From: an uncultured Christensenellaceae bacterium
GTDB lineage: Bacteria > Bacillota > Clostridia > Christensenellales > Pumilibacteraceae
Assembly: GCA_910588155.1 (NCBI GenBank)
Contig: CAJUPB010000003.1
Span: 1-64,000, forward strand
Direction of reading: 5' to 3'
Length of the DNA stretch: 64,000 nucleotides
Position 1 is the first letter of the stretch; each line of letters opens with the position of its first letter. This document shows, one piece after another, positions 37,232 through 46,368 of this stretch. The notes beneath the pieces were generated by a model. The model did not search any database and was not told where the DNA came from. It saw only the letters and a program-made list of their open reading frames with translations. Position numbers and translations under genes: made by a program.

Positions 37232-38142
37232 TTTTCCGTCTCCTCAACTGTGCTTTCCGACGTTTTCTCCGCATCGGACTCTCTTTCGACGCCGTGTTTT
37301 TTCAATATATCGACGAGCGTGTCTTTGAGTTTGCGCCTGTCCACAATCGCGTCCAGGAATCCCTTTTGCAACAAAAATTCCGCTCTCTGAAAACCTGCGG
37401 GCAGTTTTTGTCTTATCGTCTGTTCTATTACGCGCGGTCCCGCAAATCCTATGAGCGCGTCGGGTTCGGCAAGAATGATATCCGCTTCGAAAGCAAATGA
37501 CGCGGACACTCCGCCCGTCGTGGGGTCGGTCAGCACCGAAACGTACAGCAGACCTTTGTCGCCGTGTTTCAAAACCGCACCCGAAGTCTTTGCCATTTGC
37601 ATAAGCGAAACGATGCCTTCCTGCATACGCGCTCCGCCCGAAAGCGCAAAACCTATCACGGGCAAGCCTTTTTCGGCGGCATATTCGAAAGTCAAAGTTA
37701 TCCTCTCGCCTGCCGCGCCGCCCATACTTCCCATCATAAACTTTGCGTCCATAGCAAAAGCCGCGACTTTGAAGCCGCCTATTTTCATTTCGCCGCACAC
37801 CACGGCTTCGCTTTCGCCGCTGGACTCTTTCGCCTTTTCCAACTTCCCGTCGTACTCGGGAAAATCGAGACGGTTATTCCCCACGACATCGGAAAACAGT
37901 TCGGTGAACTCGCCCCCGTCGGCAATATATTTCAATCTCTCTCTTGCGCCCATTTTGAAGTGATGACCGCACTTGAAACAAACCTTGCCGTTTGCCGAAA
38001 GGTCGTCGCTCAAAATCAGCGTTTTGCATTTATCGCACTTAATCGCAGCTTTTTCGGGAACGAAGGCGCTGTTTCCGTCCTCCTGTCCCTCCAACGCGAT
38101 GTTGGGCTTGCGAAAGAAAAATTTTCTTAAATCGAATCCCAT
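37228..38142 (-). CDS. accD: acetyl-CoA carboxylase carboxyltransferase subunit beta
   Basis: The protein has 304 residues. The N-terminal zinc ribbon is complete (CDKCKTLI ... CFKCGHH, about residues 36-58). The body holds the crotonase-fold motifs [32 protein letters not shown] and [12 protein letters not shown]. The acidic C-terminal tail of about 20 residues is extra. AAGGAG before the ATG. Third of the four acc genes. Confidence 0.94.
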   Translation of the reverse strand: MGFDLRKFFFRKPNIALEGQEDGNSAFVPEKAAIKCDKCKTLILSDDLSANGKVCFKCGHHFKMGARERLKYIADGGEFTELFSDVVGNNRLDFPEYDGKLEKAKESSGESEAVVCGEMKIGGFKVAAFAMDAKFMMGSMGGAAGERITLTFEYAAEKGLPVIGFALSGGARMQEGIVSLMQMAKTSGAVLKHGDKGLLYVSVLTDPTTGGVSASFAFEADIILAEPDALIGFAGPRVIEQTIRQKLPAGFQRAEFLLQKGFLDAIVDRRKLKDTLVDILKKHGVERESDAEKTSESTVEETEK

Positions 38143-38189
38143 TCTTTTCTCCTTTTACCCGCCGCCTTATTGCGGTCGGGCGACAATAA

Positions 38190-39566
38190 TCAGCCGCCGA
38201 GCGGCATTTTCTTTTCTCCGCTTTTGACTTTTTCGATTTCCGCTTCCAAAGTATCGGTATAATATTTGCCCGTAACGAATTTTTCGTCGGTTATTATCGC
38301 CTCGGCAAGTTCGGCATTCGTATTCACGCCGTCTATTACGAGTTCGCAGAGCGCCGCCTGCATTTTGCGTATCGCTTCGTTTCTGTCGCGCGCGCAGACA
38401 ACGAGTTTTCCTATCATCGAATCGTAAAACGGCGGTATCGTGTAATCCTGATATATGGCGGTGTCGAAACGCACCCACGGTCCGCCCGGAATGTGCAAGA
38501 GCGTAATCTTGCCGCAAGACGGGCGGAAGTTGTTTTTATAGTCCTCGGAATTTATGCGGCACTCAATCGCGCAGCCGTGAAGGCGCACGTCCGACTGTTT
38601 GTATATGAGTTTCATTCCCGCCGCTATTCTTATCTGCCATTTTACGATATCGATATTGGACACGTATTCGGTTACGGAGTGTTCCACTTGCAGACGAGTG
38701 TTCATCTCCATAAAATAGAAATTGTTGTCCCTGTCCAAAAGGTATTCTATCGTTCCCGCATTCGTGTATCCGACGGTTTTGACTGCCTTGACCGTGACAT
38801 CGCGCATTCTCTTGCGCACATTTTCCGGCATAACCGTGCAAGGGCTTTCCTCTATGAGCTTTTGATTTTTGCGCTGCATAGAGCAGTCTCTTTCGCCCAA
38901 CGTTATTATATTGCCCTGTTCGTCGGCAAGCACCTGCATTTCCACGTGTTTGACGTTCGTCAAAAACTTCTCCATATACAGCGCGCCGTTTCCGAACGAG
39001 CTTTTGGCTTCCGCCTGTGCCGTCTTTATCGCGCCGTCCAGGGCGTCCGCGCTTTCGACTATTCTTATTCCCTTTCCGCCGCCGCCGCTTGCCGCTTTGA
39101 CAATGACGGGATAGCCTATTTTGTCCGCCGCCGCTTTCGCCTGTTCCACGCTTTCGATGCTGTCTATGCCGGGGACAATGGGAACGCCCGCCGCCCGCAT
39201 AGTCTTGCGGGCTTCGTCTTTATTTCCCATTTTCTCTATTATGCGCCAATCGGGACCTATGAATTTGAGGTTGCATTCCTCGCAGAGTTTGGCAAACTTC
39301 GGATTTTCCGAAAGCATACCGTATCCGGGGTGAACCGCCTGACAGCCGCTGCCTACGGCGACGTCTATGAGCGCGGTCATATTCAAATAGCTGTCTTTCA
39401 GCATAGCCGGTCCTATGCAATAACTCTCGTCGGCGAGGTTCACGTGCAATGCGTCCCTGTCCGCTTCCGAATATACAGCCACAGTGGAGATACCCATTTC
39501 CTTGCAGGCGCGTATTATCCGAACGGCTATTTCGCCGCGGTTGGCAATCAATATCTTCGTAAACAT
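38190..39566 (-). CDS. accC: acetyl-CoA carboxylase biotin carboxylase subunit
   Basis: The protein has 458 residues of the ATP-grasp fold. It carboxylates the biotin on AccB using ATP and bicarbonate. It starts KILIANRGEIAVRIIRACKE; the glycine-rich ATP loop is KAASGGGGKGIRIV, and MEMNTRLQVEHSVTE carries catalytic residues. The start follows the accB stop by 16 bases with AAGGAG. fabZ, often found between accB and accC in Firmicutes, is absent here. Confidence 0.95.
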   Translation of the reverse strand: MFTKILIANRGEIAVRIIRACKEMGISTVAVYSEADRDALHVNLADESYCIGPAMLKDSYLNMTALIDVAVGSGCQAVHPGYGMLSENPKFAKLCEECNLKFIGPDWRIIEKMGNKDEARKTMRAAGVPIVPGIDSIESVEQAKAAADKIGYPVIVKAASGGGGKGIRIVESADALDGAIKTAQAEAKSSFGNGALYMEKFLTNVKHVEMQVLADEQGNIITLGERDCSMQRKNQKLIEESPCTVMPENVRKRMRDVTVKAVKTVGYTNAGTIEYLLDRDNNFYFMEMNTRLQVEHSVTEYVSNIDIVKWQIRIAAGMKLIYKQSDVRLHGCAIECRINSEDYKNNFRPSCGKITLLHIPGGPWVRFDTAIYQDYTIPPFYDSMIGKLVVCARDRNEAIRKMQAALCELVIDGVNTNAELAEAIITDEKFVTGKYYTDTLEAEIEKVKSGEKKMPLGG

Positions 39567-39582
39567 TTCAATCTCCTTATTT

Positions 39583-40059
39583 TCAGAAGATTCTGAAAAG
39601 CACCTGCCCGAATTCTACGAGCGTACCGTTATCGACGCACACTTCGACAACTTCGCCGTCGCGCTCCGCAACGACCTCGTTCATAAGTTTCATCGCCTCG
39701 ATTAAACACAGCGTATCGCCTTTCTTGACCTTGTCCCCTTTGGAAACGAACGCGGGACTGTCGGGGTCGGGCGCGGCATAGAATATGCCCACCATAGGCG
39801 ATTTCACTTCGCCCACGAGGTTGTAGTCCAGCACTCCCTCGCCGGAATTTTGAACGGGCGCATCCTCTTTTGCCGCAGGCGCGTTTTCCGCGTGTGCGCT
39901 TATGACGGGAACGGCGAGGGCGGTTTCCGGCAAAGCCGTTCCGCCCTTTTCCATTTTCACGGAAAAGGTCTTGACTCCGTCGCTCTCGCTGATTTCCAAC
40001 TTGCCCGCCTGGCTGTGCTCGAAAATAGACATTATACTTTTTAACTGTTTCAAATCCAT
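39583..40059 (-). CDS. accB: biotin carboxyl carrier protein
   Basis: The protein has 158 residues. The helical N-terminus MDLKQLKSIMSIFE, an Ala/Pro/Glu linker (about 45-80) and the C-terminal biotinyl domain with EAMKLMNE (Lys124 is the biotin site) are standard. It begins 335 bases behind fabF; the gap is gene-free. Confidence 0.94.
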   Translation of the reverse strand: MDLKQLKSIMSIFEHSQAGKLEISESDGVKTFSVKMEKGGTALPETALAVPVISAHAENAPAAKEDAPVQNSGEGVLDYNLVGEVKSPMVGIFYAAPDPDSPAFVSKGDKVKKGDTLCLIEAMKLMNEVVAERDGEVVEVCVDNGTLVEFGQVLFRIF

Positions 40060-40394
40060 AATAATATGATAATCTCCTTATTCGTGAAGAATAACCGCCG
40101 TTTGAAAAAGCAACGGCATCGTAAGCAAAGATTTCTCCGCTTTCCCTCACCCTGTCCGCTTCGTTCGAAATATGAAGCCGCCTTTCTCGCCGCAATGCGT
40201 TCGTTCCGTACTTGCTTTATGCGGTTTGAAGTACTGTTTGAAACAACGTTCGCCGACAGGTTATGTTCTTGTTTATTCGCTTGATTGATTGTCCGTCGTT
40301 TCAAGCAACCACCGCAAAACTCGTGCGGTTTTTCTATGCGAGAATACTCAAACGCACGCGACCGAAGAAAACATCAAACGCCGCAATGCGAAGT
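40060..40394. other. gene-free gap inside the FASII/acc run
   Basis: No plausible coding frame was found. There are two pairs of direct repeats: GCCGTTTGAAA at 40097-40107 and 40400-40410, and CGCCGCAATGCG at 40188-40199 and 40379-40390. A small hairpin on the minus strand (ACCGCA/TGCGGT) lacks a T-run. No promoter with both good boxes was found, so accB may depend on read-through. Confidence 0.5.
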
Positions 40395-41639
40395 TCAGAG
40401 CCGTTTGAAAGCGAGACAACCGTTATGTCCGCCAAAGCCCAGCGACGTGGAAAGCGCATAAGTCTTTTGCGCCTTTACCGCTTTGTTCGGGGTTATGTCG
40501 AGGTCGCACTCGTCGTCCTTTACTTTATAATTGATGGTGGGAGGAACCACTCCGTCCACAAGCGTCATAACGGAAGCCAGCGCTTCAACTGCGCCTGCCG
40601 CGCCGAGCATATGTCCCGTCATAGACTTTGTGGAGCTGACTTTCAGTTTATACGCATTTTCGCCGAATACCTTTTTAAGCGCAGCCGTTTCTGTCTTGTC
40701 GTTGAGCGCCGTACCCGTACCGTGAGCATTCACGTATACTTCGCCCGCATTCTCGATTCCCGCCTCTTTGACGGCGATTTCTATGGCTTTTGCGCTTGCC
40801 TTGGCTTCTGGATTGGGCGCGGTCATATGATATGCGTCGTTCGTATTTCCGTAGCCGACAACTTCCGCATATATCTTCGCGCCGCGTTTTATCGCGTGGT
40901 CATACTCTTCCAAAACAAGCACCGCGCTGCCCTCGCCCATCACGAAGCCGCCGCGCTCTTTGTCGAAAGGAAGCGACGCTCTGTTTTTATCCTCGGACGA
41001 CGACAGAGCCATACACGCGATGAAACCGCCGACGGCAAGTTCGTTGACCGCCGCCTCGCTGCCGCCCGCAATAATCGCGTCGGCATAGCCGTGCTTTATC
41101 GCTCTGTACGCTTCGCCTATTGCGTTTGTACTCGTGGCGCACGCCGTAACGACGGGAAGGCTGGGACCCTCCGCGTGATGACGCATTGCCACGGTTCCCG
41201 CCGCCATATTGACTATCATCATCGGGACGAAGAACGGCGAAATCTTTTTCACGCCCTCGTTTAAAAGTTTGCCGTGTTCGCACATCAGCGTGCTTATGCC
41301 GCCGATACCGCTGCCCATATATACGCCGAAACGGTCCGGCTCGATTTTGCCCTCTATGCCGCTGTCGCGCACGGCTTCATCCGCCGCAACGACGGCGTAC
41401 TGCGTGAACAAGTCCATTTTCCGCGCCTGCGGCTTATTGAATCCGAAGTTCAGCGGGTCGAACCCCTTGACTTCGGCTGCAAGCGTAGCCTTATAGTCGG
41501 TGAGGTCGAACCTCGTTATTCTGTCGATTCCGTTTACGCCGTCTTTCATCGCCTGCCAGGTCGCCGGCGCGGAAAGACCTATCGGAGTAACGGCTCCGAG
41601 TCCTGTTACAACTACTCTGTTCATAAAAGTCGTCTCCAA
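40395..41639 (-). CDS. fabF: 3-oxoacyl-ACP synthase II
   Basis: The protein has 414 residues of the thiolase fold. It elongates acyl-ACP with malonyl-ACP. VVTACATSTNAIGEA holds the nucleophilic Cys, NAHGTGTALNDKTE the first His and KSMTGHMLGAAGAVE the second His. SLGFGGHNGCLAF is the C-terminal signature. The start follows fabG by 42 bases. Confidence 0.95.
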   Translation of the reverse strand: METTFMNRVVVTGLGAVTPIGLSAPATWQAMKDGVNGIDRITRFDLTDYKATLAAEVKGFDPLNFGFNKPQARKMDLFTQYAVVAADEAVRDSGIEGKIEPDRFGVYMGSGIGGISTLMCEHGKLLNEGVKKISPFFVPMMIVNMAAGTVAMRHHAEGPSLPVVTACATSTNAIGEAYRAIKHGYADAIIAGGSEAAVNELAVGGFIACMALSSSEDKNRASLPFDKERGGFVMGEGSAVLVLEEYDHAIKRGAKIYAEVVGYGNTNDAYHMTAPNPEAKASAKAIEIAVKEAGIENAGEVYVNAHGTGTALNDKTETAALKKVFGENAYKLKVSSTKSMTGHMLGAAGAVEALASVMTLVDGVVPPTINYKVKDDECDLDITPNKAVKAQKTYALSTSLGFGGHNGCLAFKRL

Positions 41640-41681
41640 AAAATTCTTAAAGGGCGGTAAAGCAATGCCGCCCCGTTTTTG

Positions 41682-42422
41682 TCAAATATAAAGTCCGCCG
41701 TCCACTTTGATGACTTCGCCAGTGATGTACGCGGCGGAGTCCGAAAGCAAAAATGCCGCGAGGTCGGCCACCTCCCGCGCGTCGCCCATTCTTTTGAGCG
41801 GTACGGACTGCAAAATCGCGTCCTTCTGCGCGTCGGTAAGTTTCGCCGTCATATCGGTGCCGATAAAGCCGGGAGCTATCGCATTGCAGGTTATGCCGCG
41901 CGGCGCAAGTTCTTTTGCCGCCGACTTCGTGATTCCCACGACTCCCGCTTTGGACGCCGAATAGTTTATCTGCCCCGCATTGCCGCTTAATCCGACGACG
42001 GACGACATATTGACTATCCGTCCCTTTCTCGCACGCAGCATAATCGGCGAAACGTGTTTAATCATATTGAACGTTCCCTTCAAGTTCACGTTCAGCACCT
42101 TATCGTAATCCTGTTCCGTCATACGAAGCAACAGCGTGTCGGCAGTCACTCCCGCATTGTTCACAAGCCCGTCTATGCTCGGGAAATCTTTGGTTATTTC
42201 TCCGACAACGGTTTTGCACGCTTCGAAATCGGAAACGTCGAGTTTATGGCAAACGGCTTTGACTCCGAACTTTTCCGCTTCCTTCACGGTTTCCGCCGCG
42301 GCGGCGTCGTTGCCCGCGTAGACCACGGCGACGTTTCCGCCCTGCTCGGCTATTTTCAGACAAATCGCCCGACCTATACCGCGGCTGCCGCCCGTTACGA
42401 TTATATTCTTATCTTTCAGCAT
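41682..42422 (-). CDS. fabG: 3-oxoacyl-ACP reductase
   Basis: The start is ATG 42422 with GGAG upstream, giving 246 residues; the longer frame to 42707 runs into fabD in another frame. It is an SDR enzyme reducing 3-oxoacyl-ACP with NADPH: cofactor loop TGGSRGIGRAI, NNAG, catalytic Ser-Tyr-Lys in MSSVVGLSGNAGQINYSASK, and the C-terminal VDGG. It starts 14 bases behind the fabD stop. Confidence 0.95.
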   Translation of the reverse strand: MLKDKNIIVTGGSRGIGRAICLKIAEQGGNVAVVYAGNDAAAAETVKEAEKFGVKAVCHKLDVSDFEACKTVVGEITKDFPSIDGLVNNAGVTADTLLLRMTEQDYDKVLNVNLKGTFNMIKHVSPIMLRARKGRIVNMSSVVGLSGNAGQINYSASKAGVVGITKSAAKELAPRGITCNAIAPGFIGTDMTAKLTDAQKDAILQSVPLKRMGDAREVADLAAFLLSDSAAYITGEVIKVDGGLYI

Positions 42423-42436
42423 ACCCACTTCTCCGT

Positions 42437-43285
42437 TTAAGCGTTTTTCGCAACTAGTCCCGCAAGCACGTTGCCCGGTCCGACTTCCGTAAATTCGCAA
42501 ATACCGTCGGCTTTCATATTTTTCAACGTCTCGACGAAACGCACGGGCGAACTCGCCTGTCTCGCCAGCGTATCCTTTCTCTCGGCTTCGTCCTTGCCGT
42601 ACGGCAAAGCCGTGAGATTCGCGTATACGGGAATTTTCGGTTCGGCAAAAATCACGCCTTTCAAAAGCTCGGCAAGACCTTTCGTCGCTGGGAGCATATA
42701 CGGGCAATGGAACGCGCCCGAAACTTTCAGCGGCAAAGCTCTGCCGCCCTTTTCTTTTACCGCGGCACAGAGCGAGTCGACGCCTGCGTTCGACGCCGCC
42801 ACAACCGTCTGCAACGGAGCGTTGTAATTGACTGCCCAGCAGTCCGCCTGCGCCGCCGCGATTTCCTCCACGGTTTTCGCGTCCAAGCCTATGACGGCAA
42901 TCATTTTACCGCCGCACTTCACGCTTGCCTCGTCCATCAACGACGCTCTCAAACCGATTATGTCCAGACCGTCCGACAGCGACAGCGCGCCCGCATACAC
43001 CAATGCGGGAATTTCGCCGACGGAAAAACCGCACACCGCTTGCGGCGCACCGTTTTCCTCTTCCGCTTTATAAGCATAAGCGAGGTCGGCGACAAACATT
43101 GCGGGCTGGGTATTGACAGTACGGTTCAGCAGTTCCTGTTCGCCCTCCAACATAAGCCGAATCAGCCCGGGAAACTTTTTGTCGGCGGCTTCGAAAAGCG
43201 TTTTTACCTTTTTCAAATTCGCCGTTTCTTTTGCCATTCCGACCTTTTGCGCGCCTTGACCCGCAAAAAGAAACGCCTTTTTCAC
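42437..43285 (-). CDS. fabD: malonyl-CoA:ACP transacylase
   Basis: The protein has 282 residues. FLFAGQGAQKVGM is the N-terminal signature, CGFSVGEIPAL replaces the usual GHSxGE with Phe-Ser (the catalytic Ser is kept), and GAFHCPYM carries the catalytic His. It is somewhat short of the usual 300 residues. It begins 17 bases behind acpP, where fabK often lies in other Firmicutes. Confidence 0.9.
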   Translation of the reverse strand: MKKAFLFAGQGAQKVGMAKETANLKKVKTLFEAADKKFPGLIRLMLEGEQELLNRTVNTQPAMFVADLAYAYKAEEENGAPQAVCGFSVGEIPALVYAGALSLSDGLDIIGLRASLMDEASVKCGGKMIAVIGLDAKTVEEIAAAQADCWAVNYNAPLQTVVAASNAGVDSLCAAVKEKGGRALPLKVSGAFHCPYMLPATKGLAELLKGVIFAEPKIPVYANLTALPYGKDEAERKDTLARQASSPVRFVETLKNMKADGICEFTEVGPGNVLAGLVAKNA

Positions 43286-43302
43286 AAAGGGTTACCTCCG
43301 AT

Positions 43303-43524
43303 TTACTTTTTGAGTTCTTCGATTTTCTCCACAAGCTCGCCGATTGTGTTGACGACGACTTCGGTTCCGATTTCGATTCCGAAAGCCGATTCCACTTGCA
43401 TAACGAGTTCCACTTTGTCGAGGGAGTCGAAACCCAAATCTTCAAACGTGGTTTCCTTCGTCAAAGCAACTTCCTCGCCCTTATAGTCGTTGACTATTTT
43501 CTGCAATTCGTTCATAATTTCCAT
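43303..43524 (-). CDS. acpP: acyl carrier protein
   Basis: The protein has 73 residues and is acidic. The phosphopantetheine site is DLGFDSLDKVELVM with Ser34. AAGGAG precedes the ATG at 43524; an internal ATG at residue 4 is possible but worse placed. It lies between fabH and fabD. Confidence 0.95.
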   Translation of the reverse strand: MEIMNELQKIVNDYKGEEVALTKETTFEDLGFDSLDKVELVMQVESAFGIEIGTEVVVNTIGELVEKIEELKK

Positions 43525-43574
43525 TTTTCCTTTCTCCTTTTATATATGATTTTAATTTTTATCGTTTAAAAAAC

Positions 43575-44534
43575 TCACGCCTGCCATTCCACTATGCACG
43601 CGCCGCTGGTCATTCCCGCGCCGAAAGCCACAAGCAACAGCTTGTCTCCGCGCTTGAACGTATTCTTTTTGGCATATTCGTCGAGCAGCACGGATATGGA
43701 CGTGGCGGACATATTGCCGCAAGTCTGTATATTCGTCAGCACTCTCTCGGGTTTCAATCCCAATCTTTTTGCCGCGCCGTCGATTATTCTCATATTCGCC
43801 TGATGCGGAAGGAAGTAATCTATATCCGCCGTCGTCAGTCCCGCTCTTTCCAAAACGGCGTCCACTTCCGCCATCATAGCGGAAACCGCAAACTTGTACA
43901 CTTCCTGTCCCTGCATATGAAGCACGGGTTTCGCCTCTTGCGTCGTATTGTAAATCGAAGTTCCGCAGAAACTGTCGCCGTATATCATAGTCGTGGAAGG
44001 CGCACAGGAAATATGTATGCCTTTGAGTCCGTCGCCCTTTTGAAGCACGACCGCTCCCGCGCCGTCGCCGAACAGAACGCAACTCGCCCTGTCCTCCCAA
44101 TCGACAAGTTTCGACATCTGCTCCACGGTTACGACGAGAATGTTTTCGTACTTACCGCTCCTTATGTAACCGTCGGCAATATCGAACGCGTATATCATTC
44201 CGCTGCACGCGGCGTTTACGTCGTAAGCCGGCGCGCGGATTCCGAGTTCTTCCGAAACTTTGCAGGCGGTGGCGGGCGTAAACGTATCGCCGCGCATAGT
44301 CGCACAAATAACGCAGTCTATATCCTCGGCTTTCAGTCCGCTGTCCGAAAGCGCGGACTTTGCCGCCTCGACGGCAAGATATCCCGCCGTCTCGTAAGTG
44401 GAAATATGGCGGGAACGAATTCCCGTCCGAGTGCTTATCCACTCGTCGGACGTATCCATTATTTTAGCCAAATCGTCGTTTGTGACGACCTTTTCGGCGA
44501 GCCTGCTGCCCGTGCCAGAAATTCTAAAAGACAT
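43575..44534 (-). CDS. fabH: 3-oxoacyl-ACP synthase III
   Basis: The start is ATG 44534 with AGGAG about 11 bases upstream; a TTG three codons earlier is too close to that site. The 319-residue enzyme condenses acetyl-CoA with malonyl-ACP to start fatty acid synthesis. Catalytic Cys110 lies in NAACSGM, His in PHQANMRI and Asn in TCGNMSATS. First gene of the FASII run, directly behind a strong promoter. Confidence 0.94.
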   Translation of the reverse strand: MSFRISGTGSRLAEKVVTNDDLAKIMDTSDEWISTRTGIRSRHISTYETAGYLAVEAAKSALSDSGLKAEDIDCVICATMRGDTFTPATACKVSEELGIRAPAYDVNAACSGMIYAFDIADGYIRSGKYENILVVTVEQMSKLVDWEDRASCVLFGDGAGAVVLQKGDGLKGIHISCAPSTTMIYGDSFCGTSIYNTTQEAKPVLHMQGQEVYKFAVSAMMAEVDAVLERAGLTTADIDYFLPHQANMRIIDGAAKRLGLKPERVLTNIQTCGNMSATSISVLLDEYAKKNTFKRGDKLLLVAFGAGMTSGACIVEWQA

Positions 44535-44558
44535 AAGCTTCAAATCTCCTTATCTACG

Positions 44559-44587
44559 ATTATAAGATACTTTTACCGCCTTGTCAA
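44559..44587 (-). promoter_or_regulatory. FASII operon promoter
   Basis: TTGACA (44587-44582) and TATAAT (44564-44559), spacer 17, about 15-25 bases before fabH's ribosome site. Confidence 0.8.
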
Positions 44588-44779
44588 TCATAAAAAGCAT
44601 TTTTATCCGCGACTTTTGCTTTTTTCCGCATTTTTACACGGTTTTTACGTGTTTTTACATAAAAAATCGTCGTTTGCCGCATTCTGTCTGCCTGCCCTCT
44701 TAATTCCCATAATTTTACAAAGACACGGTTTGCGCGACAAAATGCCGATTTTTTACGAGCGGGGAGCGCCTTTTTTTCG
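44588..44779. other. divergent intergenic region between fabH and yitT
   Basis: There is no gene. Three TTTTTAC words in a row (about 44631-44657) include ACACG/CGTGT (44636-44640, 44648-44652), upstream of the FASII promoter. This could be an operator, but I recognise no FapR or FabT consensus. Confidence 0.35.
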
Positions 44780-44808
44780 TTGACAAAACCGCGGGTTTAA
44801 ACTATAAT
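44780..44808 (+). promoter_or_regulatory. yitT-family gene promoter
   Basis: TTGACA (44780-44785) and TATAAT (44803-44808), spacer 17. Confidence 0.8.
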
Positions 44809-44883
44809 AACAAGTGTCGGCTTTTTGCGATTTTTGCGAATAAAAAAGCCACCTTTTTATTACTTTCGGGAGATTACAACAGG

Positions 44884-45909
44884 ATGAACGAGAACGAAAC
44901 CGAAGAGCAGCGACTCGAAGAGAATTTATGCTCGGAAACCGTCGACCCGTCCGACGTCGCCGCGGAAATCAACACTACGTCGCCTGCGGAAACGGTGGCG
45001 GACGGAGCGGTTCAAGCCGTTACCGCAGCCGCCGCACCTGCCAAAAAGAAACCTAAATTAAGGCAATATTCTTTTATGGGTCTGGCGATTTTGCTGTCCG
45101 GAGTGCTGCGCGCAATCAGCGTGCACTGTTTCATCATTCCGAACAATTTCGCCCCCGGCGGCGTTACGGGTATTGCGACGATGCTGCAAAAGGCGACGGG
45201 CTGGAACTCCGGTATCTTTATGTTTGCGATAAACCTGCCCCTGCTTGTCGGCGCGTTCTTTCTCATAAACAAGAGATTTGCCATCACGACGTTTATCGGA
45301 ATACTTTTACAAAGCGGATTTCTGATGCTGTTGGAATACTGGAAAATGCCGCAATATGCGGACAGCGCCATACTCGCGGCGATAGCCGGCGGCGTCGTCG
45401 GCGGTGCAGGTATCGGGCTGATGCTTAAAATCGGAGGCAGCAGCGGCGGCACGGACGTCATTGCAACATTTATTTACAAACATTTCAGTTTCACCAACGT
45501 CAGCTGGTTCATATTTATTCTCGATTCCGTCGTCGTATTCGTTTCCTTCTTCGTTTACAACAATGCGCTTACGCCGGTTCTGCTCGCACTTGTGGAAATG
45601 TTCTGCTCCGCAAAAGCCAACGAAACGATACTTTACGGTTTCAAAACCGCGCTCAAATTCGAAATCATCACTTCTTCTCCGGAAGAGCTTTCCAAAGAGC
45701 TTATGCAGAAACTGCACCGCGGCGTTACGGCAATCAAAGCCAAAGGTATGTATACGGGTTCGGACAAAACTATGCTCGTTTGCATAGTCCGCCGCCGCCA
45801 GGTTTCGGCGTTTCAAAAGATACTTGCCAAATATCCCGACACGTTCGGATATATCTCGACTACAAACGAAGTTATGGGGCGCGGCTTCATATCGGATATA
45901 ACTTCCTGA
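44884..45909 (+). CDS. YitT-family membrane protein with DUF2179 domain
   Basis: The protein has 341 residues. An acidic, low-complexity N-terminus (1-60) is followed by five or six membrane segments with the family motifs NNFAPGGVTGIATML and GSSGGTDVIATFI. A cytoplasmic DUF2179 domain of about 80 residues (GVTAIKAKGMYTGSDKTMLVCIV) ends the protein. The function of the family is unknown. The acidic extension is longer than usual. Confidence 0.88.
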   Translation: MNENETEEQRLEENLCSETVDPSDVAAEINTTSPAETVADGAVQAVTAAAAPAKKKPKLRQYSFMGLAILLSGVLRAISVHCFIIPNNFAPGGVTGIATMLQKATGWNSGIFMFAINLPLLVGAFFLINKRFAITTFIGILLQSGFLMLLEYWKMPQYADSAILAAIAGGVVGGAGIGLMLKIGGSSGGTDVIATFIYKHFSFTNVSWFIFILDSVVVFVSFFVYNNALTPVLLALVEMFCSAKANETILYGFKTALKFEIITSSPEELSKELMQKLHRGVTAIKAKGMYTGSDKTMLVCIVRRRQVSAFQKILAKYPDTFGYISTTNEVMGRGFISDITS

Positions 45910-45920
45910 TACATAAAATA

Positions 45921-45936
45921 CCGCCGAAAAAGGCGG
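45921..45936 (+). terminator. weak terminator behind yitT
   Basis: CCGCC and GGCGG around AAAAA, followed only by ATAATCTAT. Termination may be inefficient. Confidence 0.4.
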
Positions 45937-45950
45937 ATAATCTATAAAAA

Positions 45951-46010
45951 TGTGGATAACTTTGTGGATAAGTATACCCTATTGTGGATAAATCGTCGGA
46001 TTTATCCACG
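45951..46010. promoter_or_regulatory. cluster of four DnaA boxes
   Basis: TGTGGATAA occurs at 45951-45959, 45963-45971 and 45983-45991 (all perfect complements of TTATCCACA), and TTATCCACG at 46002-46010 in the opposite orientation. The cluster ends nine bases before the -35 box of the cobalamin-locus promoter. Confidence 0.8.
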
Positions 46011-46018
46011 TTTAACGC

Positions 46019-46047
46019 TTGATTAAACGATAAATTTGCCGTATAAT
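46019..46047 (+). promoter_or_regulatory. promoter of the cobalamin locus
   Basis: TTGATT (46019-46024) and TATAAT (46042-46047), spacer 17, upstream of the riboswitch. Confidence 0.75.
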
Positions 46048-46140
46048 AAAAATGTTTTCCGACAGTCTATTGTCATCTCACGGGCAAAAGCACGCGGCAA
46101 ACAAAGTACTCACCGCTTCAAGGGAGAACAAATCTTTAAT

Positions 46141-46315
46141 TTGATAGCCGCAGGTTGCGCGGCGCTTCGAAGCGTATGCGCATCAAACGGGGAATCCGAG
46201 TGAAATTCCGGAGCTGTACCGCAACGGTAAGCCTTTTTTTGAGGACAAGTCCGAATGCCGGGCCTGCGAGATTAAAGTCGTTCGGTTCGAGTTAAGCCGA
46301 ACGAAGTTTTTCGGG
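46141..46315 (+). promoter_or_regulatory. cobalamin riboswitch with terminator
   Basis: The conserved core GGAATCCGAGTGAAATTCCGG, broken here at 46191-46211, is followed by AGCTGTACCGCAACGGTAAGC (46212-46232). Then AAGTCCGAATGCCGGGCCTG (46247-46266) matches the B12-box region. A hairpin CGTTCGG/CCGAACG (46279-46303) with TTTTT is the expression platform, giving transcription termination when adenosylcobalamin-type ligand is bound. The three genes behind it should therefore be induced by B12 shortage. Confidence 0.92.
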
Positions 46316-46368
46316 CGCTCTCTTGCTATTGACTCGTCCGAAATTTTTAAATTAAAGGAAGAGAAAAA

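Noticed and set aside
40060..40394. Decayed fabZ or fabK in the fabF-accB gap
   Set aside because: No frame in the gap shows FabZ (HYP, PG, E) or FabK motifs, even broken ones.
45951..46010. Chromosomal replication origin
   Set aside because: There are only four boxes, no clear AT-rich unwinding region beside them, and no dnaA, dnaN, rpmH or gyr genes nearby.
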